Shown: positions 1-7,252 of the stretch, piece by piece
Numbering within the stretch: position 1 is the stretch's first letter
How the letters are laid out: each line of letters begins with the position of its first letter
Assembly (NCBI GenBank): GCA_023417635.1
Contig: JAEZFF010000112.1
Location: 1-15,355 of the forward strand
Length of the DNA stretch: 15,355 nt
Source: Bacillota bacterium
GTDB lineage: Bacteria; Bacillota; Clostridia; Oscillospirales; Acutalibacteraceae
Direction of reading: 5' to 3'
Program-made: the position numbers and the translations under genes
Notes under the pieces: model-generated
Database searches by the model: none
What the model was told of the DNA's origin: nothing
What the model saw: the letters and a program-made list of their open reading frames with translations, nothing else

Positions 1-1177
1 AAAACGGGATTTTTCCAAGAATTTCAATCCCGCGTACGAGGTTTTCATTGGTAGGCGTAGAGTAATTAATGCGGAAAGAGGAGCAGGGCTGTGTGTCATC
101 CGTCAGAAAAGCATTGCCGGGTACAACACAGACTTTGTTCAGAACTGCATCTTTACAGAACTTCAGCATATCCACGCCCTGCGGAAGTGTGCACCAGAAG
201 AACAGCCCGCCCTGGATGGGCAGGTAGGTGATGCGCGGGGCAAGGCACCGGTCAAGTGCATCTGTGGCGATTTTAGCCTTTTTGCGGTAAACATCCTTCA
301 AGCGTATCAGGTGTGCGTCAAAGTCGTAATGCGCCATCAGTTCATAGCAGACCATCTGGCTCCAGATGTTGGTGTGAACGTCTTCACCCTGTTTGCAGAC
401 AATCATTTTTTGAAGGATTGGCTTCGGCGCAATGCAGTAACCAACACGCATGCCGGGCGAAATCACTTTTGAAAATGTGCCCGCATAAACCACAATCCCA
501 TCTTCGTCAAGCGACTTAATGGCTTCAATATGCTCCCCGGCAAAGCGCAGGTCGCCGTAGGGGTTGTCTTCCAGAATCAGCACGCCGTATTTTTTGGCGA
601 GGGTATACATCCGGCGGCGCTTTTCGGCGCTCATGGTGATGCCTGTAGGGTTCTGAAAGTTCGGAATCGTATAAATGTATTTTACATTTTTTTCGGTTTT
701 CAGCGCCTGCTCCAGCGCGTCCATATCCATGCCATCCGGTTCCATCGGGATACCTACAAGGCGGGCGCGGTAAGAGCGGAACGTGTTTAGCGAACCAATA
801 AAGCTGGGTGCCTCGCAAAGAACTGTGTCGCCTTCATTCAGCACGGACTTTGTCAGGAGATCCATTACCTGCTGTGCGCCGCTGGTAATCAGCAGGCCGT
901 CAAAGTCACGGCCTATGCGGTGCTTTTGTTTCATATAACCGGCGAGGTGCTCCCGCAGGGGGGCATAGCCTTCCGTAACGCTGTACTGCAGTGCTTCAAT
1001 GGGGTGCTCCCGCAGGATCATTGCCGAGGCTTCGGCAATTTCCTTTACCGGGAAGGCTTCCGGGGCTGGGTTCCCGGCGGAAAGTGAAATTACGGCTGGG
1101 TCTGCTGCATATTTAAAGATTTCCCGAATTGCCGAAGGCTTTAAGGACTGTACCCGGTCGGAAAATTTATAATCCAT
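1..1177 (-). CDS. PLP-dependent aminotransferase, LysN/MocR-like class I/II (C-terminus cut by window edge)
   Basis: Reading the minus strand from ATG at 1177-1175 gives 392 open codons that run off the left edge, so the C-terminus is missing. The start MDYKFSDRVQ follows an AAGGGAG ribosome site with a 10-nt gap. It has the fold-type I aminotransferase pattern: SLSAGNPAPEAFP near the N-terminus, QYSVTEGYAPLREHLA, ITSGAQQ, the PNFQNPTG motif, an EDNPYGDLRF segment with the cofactor-binding Asp, and GTFSK with K237 as the predicted Schiff-base lysine (codon 469-467), followed by ISPGMRVGY. This matches the stand-alone aminotransferases related to 2-aminoadipate transaminase LysN and the catalytic half of MocR regulators; there is no N-terminal winged-helix domain, so it is an enzyme and not a MocR regulator. 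Expected reaction: transamination of an aromatic, branched-chain or 2-aminoadipate-type amino acid with 2-oxoglutarate in the cytoplasm. The substrate cannot be settled from sequence. It is divergent from spoIIE. Confidence 0.93.
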   Translation of the reverse strand, partial: MDYKFSDRVQSLKPSAIREIFKYAADPAVISLSAGNPAPEAFPVKEIAEASAMILREHPIEALQYSVTEGYAPLREHLAGYMKQKHRIGRDFDGLLITSGAQQVMDLLTKSVLNEGDTVLCEAPSFIGSLNTFRSYRARLVGIPMEPDGMDMDALEQALKTEKNVKYIYTIPNFQNPTGITMSAEKRRRMYTLAKKYGVLILEDNPYGDLRFAGEHIEAIKSLDEDGIVVYAGTFSKVISPGMRVGYCIAPKPILQKMIVCKQGEDVHTNIWSQMVCYELMAHYDFDAHLIRLKDVYRKKAKIATDALDRCLAPRITYLPIQGGLFFWCTLPQGVDMLKFCKDAVLNKVCVVPGNAFLTDDTQPCSSFRINYSTPTNENLVRGIEILGKIPF

Positions 1178-1222
1178 TTGAATCGCACTCCCTTATAAAA
1201 GTCATTTTTTCTTTTGCTATTT

Positions 1223-1228
1223 ATTGTA
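1223..1228 (-). promoter_or_regulatory. Putative extended -10 promoter element of the aminotransferase gene
   Basis: On the minus strand this reads TGATACAAT, an extended -10 (TGn before TACAAT), about 46 nt upstream of the aminotransferase start. The -35 region at 17-bp spacing is a poor match (TGTTCA), as is usual when an extended -10 is present. Confidence 0.5.
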
Positions 1229-1264
1229 TCACAGAATTGATTCATTGAACAGAAAAAGCAAATA

Positions 1265-1276
1265 ACTTTGCAAAGT
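1265..1276. promoter_or_regulatory. Perfect 12-bp palindrome, possible operator in the divergent intergenic region
   Basis: ACTTTGCAAAGT is its own reverse complement. It lies just upstream of the aminotransferase -35 region and about 40 bp upstream of the spoIIE -35 region, a plausible place for a dimeric regulator. Chance occurrence in a region this long is not negligible (of the order of 1 in 16), so the call is weak. Confidence 0.25.
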
Positions 1277-1317
1277 ACCCGGATTCGAGTGAAAATGTCA
1301 GAATTTTACGCCATGTT

Positions 1318-1350
1318 ATGACAACATAGCTAAAATACCGGTAGTATAAT
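1318..1350 (+). promoter_or_regulatory. Putative spoIIE promoter with long (21-bp) spacer
   Basis: There is a perfect TATAAT at 1345-1350 and ATGACA (5 of 6 to TTGACA) at 1318-1323, giving a 21-bp spacer. No acceptable -35 is seen at 16-18 bp. In Bacillus subtilis, spoIIE and spoIIG are known for sigma-A promoters with over-long spacers that need phosphorylated Spo0A, so the spacing here fits the gene. Two poor 0A-box-like stretches (TGTCAGA at 1296-1302; the complement of TTCGAGT at 1284-1290) lie upstream, each about 5 of 7 to TGTCGAA. The promoter is probable; Spo0A control is inference. Confidence 0.5.
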
Positions 1351-1443
1351 AAGGAACAGGAAAATATTGGACAGGCATCCCTCAAACTGCGGGCTGCCAA
1401 AAAATGCGGGACCGAATCTTAAAAGATGGATGGGATGGTAATT

Positions 1444-3795
1444 ATGGCTGAAAAAGTGCAGCGGGTTCGCTTTTCACAGGCGGCAGAAGCACCGGCAAAA
1501 GCGGCTGCAAAGCAATTTGCCGCTTTTGCCCTTACCCTTTTGTGTGCGCGGGGAATCGTTTTTGGGCAGTATGCGCCTTTTGCCGTGGCGGCTGTGGCGG
1601 CGGCGCCCTACTCTGTTCTGTTCAGCGCGGTGCTGGGCGGCGTGGTTGGGTGTTTGCTGCCTTCGGCTGCTGCCGTACCGGTGCATTATTTTGCAGCCAT
1701 TGTGGCTGCTGCTGCTATCCGCTGGACGCTGAATGACCTTGTAAAGCTCCGGATGCATCCCATTTTTGCACCGCTTGCGGCGTTTCTTCCTCTGCTGACA
1801 ACGTCAATCGCCATTGTGCTGGTGAATAATTCCGCCCCTTCCACAACGGTTCTGTACCTGGCAGAGTCGATGATGGCAGGCGGCACGGCGTATTTTTTCC
1901 GGCGCACGATTTTGGCGGCGGAGTCGGGGCGCGAAGCGTCGGAGTGGACTCAGCAGGAGATAGCCTGCGGTGCAATTTCGGCTGGCGTGTTTCTTCTTTC
2001 CCTTGGCGGACTTACCATAGGCGGTGTGTCGGTTGGGCGCATTCTGGCAGTGCTTGCCATTCTGTTTGCGGCGCGCTATGGCGGCACGCCGGGCGGTGCG
2101 ATTGCCGGCACGGCGGCTGGGCTGGCGTTCAGCCTTTCCACAACCGGCCTGAACTACCTTTCCGGTGCTTACGCTTTCGGCGGGCTGATGGCGGGGCTTT
2201 TCGCGCCGGCTGGGCGGCTTGCCACGGCGGCTGCATTCATCCTTGCGAACGGCCTTGCTTCCCTGCAGGTGGGCATAGGGGCCGGTGTGATTTCCGGCCT
2301 TTACGAAGTTGCCGCCGCAACGGTGATTTATATGCTGCTCCCGGCAAAAACGGGCAGCTTCCTGGTTGGCGCTTTTGCGCACAGCGACTCTTCCGAGCGG
2401 GCCGAGGGCCTGCGTCGTTCCCTCGTTATGAAGCTGGACTATGCAGCCAAGGCATTGGAAAGCGTTTCAGAGTCGGTCGACGAGGTTTCAAAAAAGCTGG
2501 CGCAAAGTTGTGCACCGGACATCAATGGTGTTTACAACAAGGCTATTGAAGAGGTCTGCCGTTCCTGCGGGCTGAAAAATTACTGCTGGGAACGCAGCTA
2601 CAGCGAAACGATGGATGCTTTTAACAACATGACGGAAGTCCTGCGTTCCAAAGGAAAGGTGGAGCGCAGCGATTTCTGTGCACGGCTGCGTTCACACTGT
2701 GCCCGGGGGGAGCAGGTGGCGGAGTCGGTCAGCAGGAATTACAGCGAATTTCTTGTAGTGGAGGCGGCGGAAAACCGTGCCCGGCAGATTCGCAGTGTTG
2801 TTGCCGACCAGTTTGCAACAACGGGCAGTATGCTGGAAGACATGGCTTCCGAACTTGAGATGTACGAACATTTCGACTTTGCCGCTGCGCAGAAGATTTC
2901 AGAAGTTCTGCGTCTCAGCGGAATCCCCACGGCGGATGTCAGCTGCCGGTTGGACCGTTTTGGGCGTATGGCGGTGGAAATGGTGGCGGTGCCTGCCGAA
3001 AGCCTTCGCCTGCGTCACAGTGAGCTTGCGCGTGAGATTTCGCACGTCTGCGGCCGGACTTTTGACACGCCCTGCCTTAGCACAGCAGGTGGAAAGTGTC
3101 GCATCCGCCTGAATGAAAAAGCGGAGTACCGGGCGCGCGTCGGCTGCGCCCAGCATAACTGTGACAGCGGTAAATTTTGCGGTGACTGCTGGAAAAGCTT
3201 TCCGGACGGGAACGGCAGGCAGATTTCCATCATTTGCGACGGTATGGGTACGGGCGGCCGCGCCGCGGTTGACGGTGCCATGGCCTGCGGCATTATGGAA
3301 CGGCTTGTAAAAGCGGGCATCGGCTTTGATGCTGCCCTGCGCATTGTGAATTCTGCGCTTATCGCCAAGTCCAGCGACGAATCGCTTTCCACCATGGATA
3401 TTTCAATTGTTGACCTTTACAGCGGCGAAGCTGATTTCCTGAAGGCGGGTGCACCCGCAACGTACCTGCGTAAAAACGGAAAAGTGACGGAGGCTGATAT
3501 GCCCGGCCTGCCCATCGGCATTCTGAATGAGACGAAGTTTGCAAAGTCGGAAGACACGGTTGGCGCAGGCGACCTGCTTGTGATGGTTTCTGACGGCGCG
3601 CTCAGCTCAGGGAGCGGGTGGGTCTGCGACGTGATTCAGGAATGGGATGGCACCATTCCGCAGGAACTTGCGGAAGAAATTGTTTCACAGGCAATCGCGC
3701 GGCGAGACGACGGGCACGATGACGACATCACCGCGCTTGTATTGATGCTTTGCAGCACCGAAAAGACATCCGGGCCGGATGGGATGATGTCGTAA
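1444..3795 (+). CDS. spoIIE: Stage II sporulation protein E, membrane-anchored PP2C-type phosphatase
   Basis: SpoIIE dephosphorylates SpoIIAA, which frees sigma-F in the forespore; in B. subtilis it also associates with FtsZ at the polar septum. The frame is open from ATG 1426, but ATG 1444 (MAEKVQRVRF) has the better Shine-Dalgarno-like GGGATGG 5 nt upstream, so I use it (783 residues; B. subtilis SpoIIE is about 827). The first about 310 residues are a run of hydrophobic, Ala/Gly-rich segments, matching the ten-helix membrane domain. A central cytoplasmic region with a CxxC...CW cysteine cluster follows, then the PPM/PP2C domain. Counting from 1444, metal-binding acidic motifs are CDGMGTG (D599), SDG (D717) and HDDDIT (D759-D761), with GRAAVDGAMA after the first. 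Every key motif is present, so the protein should be active. It is monocistronic by layout: divergent from the aminotransferase and convergent with tatD 4 bp away, with no terminator visible between them. Confidence 0.97.
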   Translation: MAEKVQRVRFSQAAEAPAKAAAKQFAAFALTLLCARGIVFGQYAPFAVAAVAAAPYSVLFSAVLGGVVGCLLPSAAAVPVHYFAAIVAAAAIRWTLNDLVKLRMHPIFAPLAAFLPLLTTSIAIVLVNNSAPSTTVLYLAESMMAGGTAYFFRRTILAAESGREASEWTQQEIACGAISAGVFLLSLGGLTIGGVSVGRILAVLAILFAARYGGTPGGAIAGTAAGLAFSLSTTGLNYLSGAYAFGGLMAGLFAPAGRLATAAAFILANGLASLQVGIGAGVISGLYEVAAATVIYMLLPAKTGSFLVGAFAHSDSSERAEGLRRSLVMKLDYAAKALESVSESVDEVSKKLAQSCAPDINGVYNKAIEEVCRSCGLKNYCWERSYSETMDAFNNMTEVLRSKGKVERSDFCARLRSHCARGEQVAESVSRNYSEFLVVEAAENRARQIRSVVADQFATTGSMLEDMASELEMYEHFDFAAAQKISEVLRLSGIPTADVSCRLDRFGRMAVEMVAVPAESLRLRHSELAREISHVCGRTFDTPCLSTAGGKCRIRLNEKAEYRARVGCAQHNCDSGKFCGDCWKSFPDGNGRQISIICDGMGTGGRAAVDGAMACGIMERLVKAGIGFDAALRIVNSALIAKSSDESLSTMDISIVDLYSGEADFLKAGAPATYLRKNGKVTEADMPGLPIGILNETKFAKSEDTVGAGDLLVMVSDGALSSGSGWVCDVIQEWDGTIPQELAEEIVSQAIARRDDGHDDDITALVLMLCSTEKTSGPDGMMS

Positions 3796-3799
3796 AAGA

Positions 3800-4573
3800 T
3801 TAGCCCATGCCGAAGAATGTTTCTGCGTTCCGGCACGCACGGTCAATCAGATTTTGCGCGTCTTCTCCACGGATTTCCGCAATCCGCTCGGCGGTATACG
3901 CAATGAGTGAAGAATCGTTGCGTTTGCCGCGGAAGGGGACGGGCGCCATATAGGGGCAGTCTGTTTCCAGCAGAAGGCGGTCGGGCGGTACCATTTTGGC
4001 GACTTCAACCGGTACGCGTGCGTTTTTAAAGGTGACCGCACCGCCAAGGCCAAGATACATACCGAGCTTCAGTACTTCGCGCGCCATTTCAACACTGCCG
4101 GAAAAACAGTGAACAACGCCGCGCGGCCTGTATTTTTGCAGAATTTCCATCGTGTCGCCATGCGCTTCCCTGTCGTGTACAATAATCGGCAGGCCGTGTG
4201 CGGCGGCGATTTCCGCTTGCTTGGCGAAAACGGCTTTCTGTATTTCCCGCGGTGGGTTTTCTTTAAAATGGTAGTCCAGCCCTATTTCGCCGACGGCAAC
4301 GGCTTTCGGCAGTGTAAGTAGGGCTTCGAGCTGTGTTTCCCAGTCGGCAGGCAGGTTATGCGCCTCTTCCGGGTGGATGCCTGCCGCAAAAGAAATCCAG
4401 GGGTACTGCTCGGCAAGCTTTGCAGCCTTGTGAGACGATGCAAGGTCGGCGCCGCAGTCTACCGCGCGGCAGACTCCTTTTTGTGGAAGCTCAGCCAGAA
4501 GCGCTTCACGGTCTGCGTCAAAGGAAGCGTCGTCATAATGTGCGTGGCTGTCAAAAATATTGCTATATTTCAT
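3800..4573 (-). CDS. tatD: TatD-family metal-dependent hydrolase (YabD type)
   Basis: This is a TIM-barrel amidohydrolase-superfamily protein; characterised TatD proteins are divalent-metal 3'-5' DNA exonucleases acting in the cytoplasm. I start at 4573 (MKYSNIFDSHAHYDD), which has a GGAGG site 5-6 nt upstream. The frame stays open 18 codons further to ATG 4627, but that extension would cover a hairpin and has no ribosome site. The 257-residue length is normal. Metal ligands in order: H10 and H12 in DSHAH, E96 in GEIGLDYH, H133 in VHDRE, H155 in VHCFSG, and D205 in ETDCPYMAP. In B. subtilis and many other Firmicutes, tatD (yabD) directly follows the methionyl-tRNA synthetase gene. Here the same pair is split by a Nudix gene and a terminator-like hairpin. 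I see no clear private promoter, so tatD may depend on read-through. Confidence 0.95.
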   Translation of the reverse strand: MKYSNIFDSHAHYDDASFDADREALLAELPQKGVCRAVDCGADLASSHKAAKLAEQYPWISFAAGIHPEEAHNLPADWETQLEALLTLPKAVAVGEIGLDYHFKENPPREIQKAVFAKQAEIAAAHGLPIIVHDREAHGDTMEILQKYRPRGVVHCFSGSVEMAREVLKLGMYLGLGGAVTFKNARVPVEVAKMVPPDRLLLETDCPYMAPVPFRGKRNDSSLIAYTAERIAEIRGEDAQNLIDRACRNAETFFGMG

Positions 4574-4609
4574 AAATTCCTCCGAACGTGTAAAATCAGG
4601 CGTAAATTC

Positions 4610-4642
4610 AGAAATGCGGCCCCACACGAAGTGGGCCGCATT
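4610..4642 (-). terminator. Strong hairpin between the Nudix gene and tatD, probable intrinsic terminator
   Basis: The arms AATGCGGCCC (4613-4622) and GGGCCGCATT (4633-4642) pair perfectly over 10 bp with a 10-nt loop. On the minus strand the stem is followed by TTTCTGAATTT, a T-rich but interrupted tail; the plus-strand side has no T-run. It lies 24 nt after the Nudix stop and about 40 nt before the tatD start, so it should end or attenuate transcription coming from metG and the Nudix gene. Confidence 0.65.
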
Positions 4643-4665
4643 GGCTGATGGGATGTTCCAAAAAG

Positions 4666-5187
4666 TTATTTCGCCAGGTATTTTCTAAGTGCATTAATAT
4701 GCATTGGAAAAAAGCTGTCTGTATTATTTAGAAGCATTTCCCTACATTTTTGCCGTGGTACCCACCGCATATTGACGGTTTCGTTTGTCTTTGCAAGCAG
4801 AGTTCCTTCCGCGCGGCAGATGAAAGTTTGCAGTATGAGCGAATAACCGCCTGAAAGATTCTGTGTACAGCAAAATGGCGAGTAGCTTATCACTTTGTAG
4901 CCGTTTACCGTAGTGACCACTGTGTCTTTTTCCCCGGTAATTTCCGTAAGGTGCAGCCCAGTTTCTTCCCAGACTTCACGGCGCAGAGCGTCGAAAATAT
5001 TTTCATATTCGCGTATTTTCCCGGCGGGAATCTCAATCATGCCGTTTTCAGTACCGCCGTTTTCTTTTTGGCGCTCCTGCATTAAAATGCAGTCCTGGTT
5101 ATCGACTGATTTTTCGATGATTGCTCCTACAGCTGGCTTGGCAAAAACCTCTGTCGTACAAATGCCTTCTTTGCAATAAAAAATTAC
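4666..5187 (-). CDS. Nudix hydrolase, ADP-ribose pyrophosphatase-like, without a canonical start codon
   Basis: Nudix enzymes hydrolyse nucleoside diphosphates linked to another group, such as ADP-ribose. The full Nudix box GX5EX7REUXEEXGU is present: counted from the only upstream ATG (5082), it runs G21, E27, R35-E36, E39-E40, G42, L43, preceded by IEIPAGK as in ADP-ribose/ADP-sugar pyrophosphatases. However, convincing Nudix sequence continues upstream of that ATG in frame, including AKPAVGAIIE and CILMQERQ, which should form the first core strands. The frame is open to a TAG at 5190-5188 overlapping the metG stop, and contains no ATG, GTG or TTG before 5082. The ATG at 5082 has no ribosome site and would remove a core strand. 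An AAGAAGG site at 5172-5166 would suit an ACG at 5157-5155 (7-nt gap) or, less well, ATT at 5163. The listed end is the open frame limit, not a proven start. Base composition is visibly AT-richer than in metG and tatD, suggesting later acquisition. Confidence 0.8.
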   Translation of the reverse strand, partial: VIFYCKEGICTTEVFAKPAVGAIIEKSVDNQDCILMQERQKENGGTENGMIEIPAGKIREYENIFDALRREVWEETGLHLTEITGEKDTVVTTVNGYKVISYSPFCCTQNLSGGYSLILQTFICRAEGTLLAKTNETVNMRWVPRQKCREMLLNNTDSFFPMHINALRKYLAK

Positions 5188-7127
5188 CTAATTTTACTGC
5201 CGGCCGGTACACCGTCAACGAAGAGAACACGCACTTCATCTTCACCGGCATCAGCCGCCAAAATCATGCCCTGACTTTCCACACCGCACAGCTTTGCGGG
5301 CTTCAGGTTGGAAACGAGAACAACTGTATGACCTACAAGGTCTTCCGGTTTGTACCACTGTGAAATTCCGGAAGCGACAGTCCGTTCCCCTGTGCCGTCG
5401 TCCAGCGTCAGTTTCAGCAGCTTTTTTGATTTTTTAATGGGTTCGCAGGCTTTGACCGTTGCCGCACGCAGGTCAACTTTTGCAAAGTCGTCAATGGCAA
5501 TCTGTGCTACGCCTTCCGGTTTCTGAGCGGATGTTTCCTCCGCTTTTGCCGCCGGGTTCGGAATCAGTTTGTTCAGTTCTTCGATTTCCTTGTCCACATC
5601 GATGCGCGGGAAAAGCGCGTCTCCTTTTTCAATTACAGCGTCTGCGGGAAGAACGCCCCATTTCCCTGCGGATTCATAAGTCAAATCCGCTGCGGAAACA
5701 CCAAGCTGCTTCTGCATCTTCGCGGCGGTTTCCGGAATAAACGGCGCAAGAAGGATGGAAATAATGCGGAGCGTTTCACAGAGGTTGTACAGCACGGCGG
5801 CGAGGCGTGCTTTTTTGGATTCGTCTTTGCCAAGCGCCCACGGGGCCGTTTCATCAATATATTTGTTTGCACGGGCAATTACTTTCCAGATTTCCGTGAG
5901 CGCAACCGAGAACTGGTAACCGTCGACCGCTTTGTCGCAGTTGGCGCGCAGAGCCCGTGCCATCGAAATCATCTCGTCGTCGACCGGGGCGCTTTCGCGC
6001 TGCGCTGGAATCGTTCCGCCGAAATATTTCTGTACCATGGCGGTTGTACGGGAAAGAAGGTTGCCCAGGTCATTTGCAAGGTCCGAATTAATACGGTTAA
6101 TCAGCGCTTCGTTTGTGAAAAGGCCGTCCGAACCGAATGGAATTTCACGCAGAAGGAAGTAGCGAATAGCGTCCACACCGTAACGGCCGCAAAGGATATG
6201 CGGGTCTACCACATTGCCCTTGCTCTTGCTCATTTTGCTGCCGTCGCCGAAAAGCAGCCAGCCGTGGCCGTACACCTGCTTTGGCAGCGGAAGATCCAGC
6301 GCCATCAGGATTGCCGGCCAGATAATGGTGTGGAAACGCACGATTTCCTTCCCCACAAAGTGAACGTCCGCTGGCCAGTATTTGCGGTACAGCGAGTCAT
6401 CGTCAGAGTTATAGCCCAGTGCAGTAATATAGTTCGTAAGCGCGTCGACCCATACATAAATAACGTGCTTCGGGTCGAAGGTAACCGGGATGCCCCAGTT
6501 GAAGCTTGTACGGGAAACGCACAGGTCTTCCAGCCCTTGATTGATGAACGCAATCATTTCATTTTTGCGGCTTTCCGGCTGAATGAAATTAGGCTGGTCT
6601 TTGTACAGCTTCAGCAGCCGGTCGGCATATTTGGAAAGCCGGAAGAAATAGGCTTCTTCGTTTGCCATCTTTACTTCACGGCCGCAGTCCGGGCATTTGC
6701 CGTCTTTCAGCTGGGTTTCCGTCCAGAAGGATTCGCATGGTGTGCAGTACCAGCCTTTGTACTCGCCCTTGTAAATATCGCCGCGGTCATACAGTTCCTT
6801 AAAAATTTTCTGCACGGCCTTAACGTGGTAATCATCCGTTGTACGGATGAATTTATCATTTGAGATGTTCAGCAGTTTCCAAAGGTCCTGAAACTGCTTT
6901 GCCATGCCGTCAACGTATTGCTGCGGGGTAATCCCTTCTTTTTCCGCCTTCTGCTCAATTTTAAGGCCGTGCTCGTCAGTCCCGGTCAGGAACATCACGT
7001 CGTACCCCTGCATTCGTTTGTAGCGGGCAATGGCGTCGCACGCAAGCGTGCAGTAGCAGTGCCCGATGTGCGGTTTGCCCGATGGGTAGTAAATCGGCGT
7101 TGTGATGTAAAAAGTTTTTTTCTCCAT
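5184..7127 (-). CDS. metG: Methionyl-tRNA synthetase
   Basis: This class I aminoacyl-tRNA synthetase charges initiator and elongator tRNA-Met in the cytoplasm. The 647-residue length is normal for the long form. ATG 7127 (MEKKTFYITTPIYYPSG) has a GGAGGT site 5 nt upstream. In order: the HIGH signature at residues 20-23; the TGTDEHG segment; a zinc knuckle with C128, C131, C145 and C148 (single CxxC-CxxC pair, as in Bacillus-type enzymes); the KMSKS loop at 298-302; an anticodon-binding helical domain including NDLGNLLSR; and a C-terminal Trbp111/EMAP-II-like tRNA-binding OB fold from about residue 540 (DFAKVDLRAATV, then LKPAKLCGVESQGMILAA). The upstream LCP gene ends 126 nt before it. The Nudix frame begins at its stop codon and tatD lies beyond, so metG heads a minus-strand unit. 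Confidence 0.98.
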   Translation of the reverse strand: MEKKTFYITTPIYYPSGKPHIGHCYCTLACDAIARYKRMQGYDVMFLTGTDEHGLKIEQKAEKEGITPQQYVDGMAKQFQDLWKLLNISNDKFIRTTDDYHVKAVQKIFKELYDRGDIYKGEYKGWYCTPCESFWTETQLKDGKCPDCGREVKMANEEAYFFRLSKYADRLLKLYKDQPNFIQPESRKNEMIAFINQGLEDLCVSRTSFNWGIPVTFDPKHVIYVWVDALTNYITALGYNSDDDSLYRKYWPADVHFVGKEIVRFHTIIWPAILMALDLPLPKQVYGHGWLLFGDGSKMSKSKGNVVDPHILCGRYGVDAIRYFLLREIPFGSDGLFTNEALINRINSDLANDLGNLLSRTTAMVQKYFGGTIPAQRESAPVDDEMISMARALRANCDKAVDGYQFSVALTEIWKVIARANKYIDETAPWALGKDESKKARLAAVLYNLCETLRIISILLAPFIPETAAKMQKQLGVSAADLTYESAGKWGVLPADAVIEKGDALFPRIDVDKEIEELNKLIPNPAAKAEETSAQKPEGVAQIAIDDFAKVDLRAATVKACEPIKKSKKLLKLTLDDGTGERTVASGISQWYKPEDLVGHTVVLVSNLKPAKLCGVESQGMILAADAGEDEVRVLFVDGVPAGSKIR

Positions 7128-7171
7128 TTTTTACCTCCGGGAACGAATTATTTTTAAAAGCTCAATTTATT

Positions 7172-7180
7172 ATTATACCA
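7172..7180 (-). promoter_or_regulatory. metG promoter, extended -10
   Basis: The minus strand reads TGGTATAAT, i.e. a perfect TATAAT (7177-7172) with an upstream TGn. There is no good -35 at 17 bp. The predicted start of transcription leaves a leader of only about 35-40 nt, too short for a T-box riboswitch; I see none in the 125-nt gap between LCP and metG. Confidence 0.6.
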
Positions 7181-7252
7181 TTGTATTCCATAAAATAAAA
7201 GCGGACGTGGGGTTTATATGCTTTAAACTGCTAAAACTGTTTCAAAAGTTTT

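Noticed and set aside
1804..2382. 192-codon minus-strand open frame inside spoIIE
   Set aside because: It is antisense to the SpoIIE membrane domain, rich in Arg and Cys as expected from the complement of Ala/Gly codons, with no sign of a gene.
3121..3200. Extra cysteines before the SpoIIE phosphatase motif (GC, NC, FCGDC) as a possible new metal site
   Set aside because: Spacing does not match a known metal-binding motif, and clostridial SpoIIE linkers are often cysteine-containing; not enough to claim.
3793..3802. Shared terminator between spoIIE and tatD
   Set aside because: The genes are 4 bp apart and no hairpin with a T-run is visible across the junction; ends may overlap or lie inside the opposite gene.
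6198..6863. 221-codon plus-strand open frame inside metG
   Set aside because: It is antisense to conserved metG sequence, including the catalytic domain, and has no ribosome site or recognisable domain; it is a shadow frame.
7128..7252. T-box riboswitch upstream of metG
   Set aside because: The region is 125 nt in total, the predicted leader under 40 nt, and there is no T-box core or terminator/antiterminator pair.
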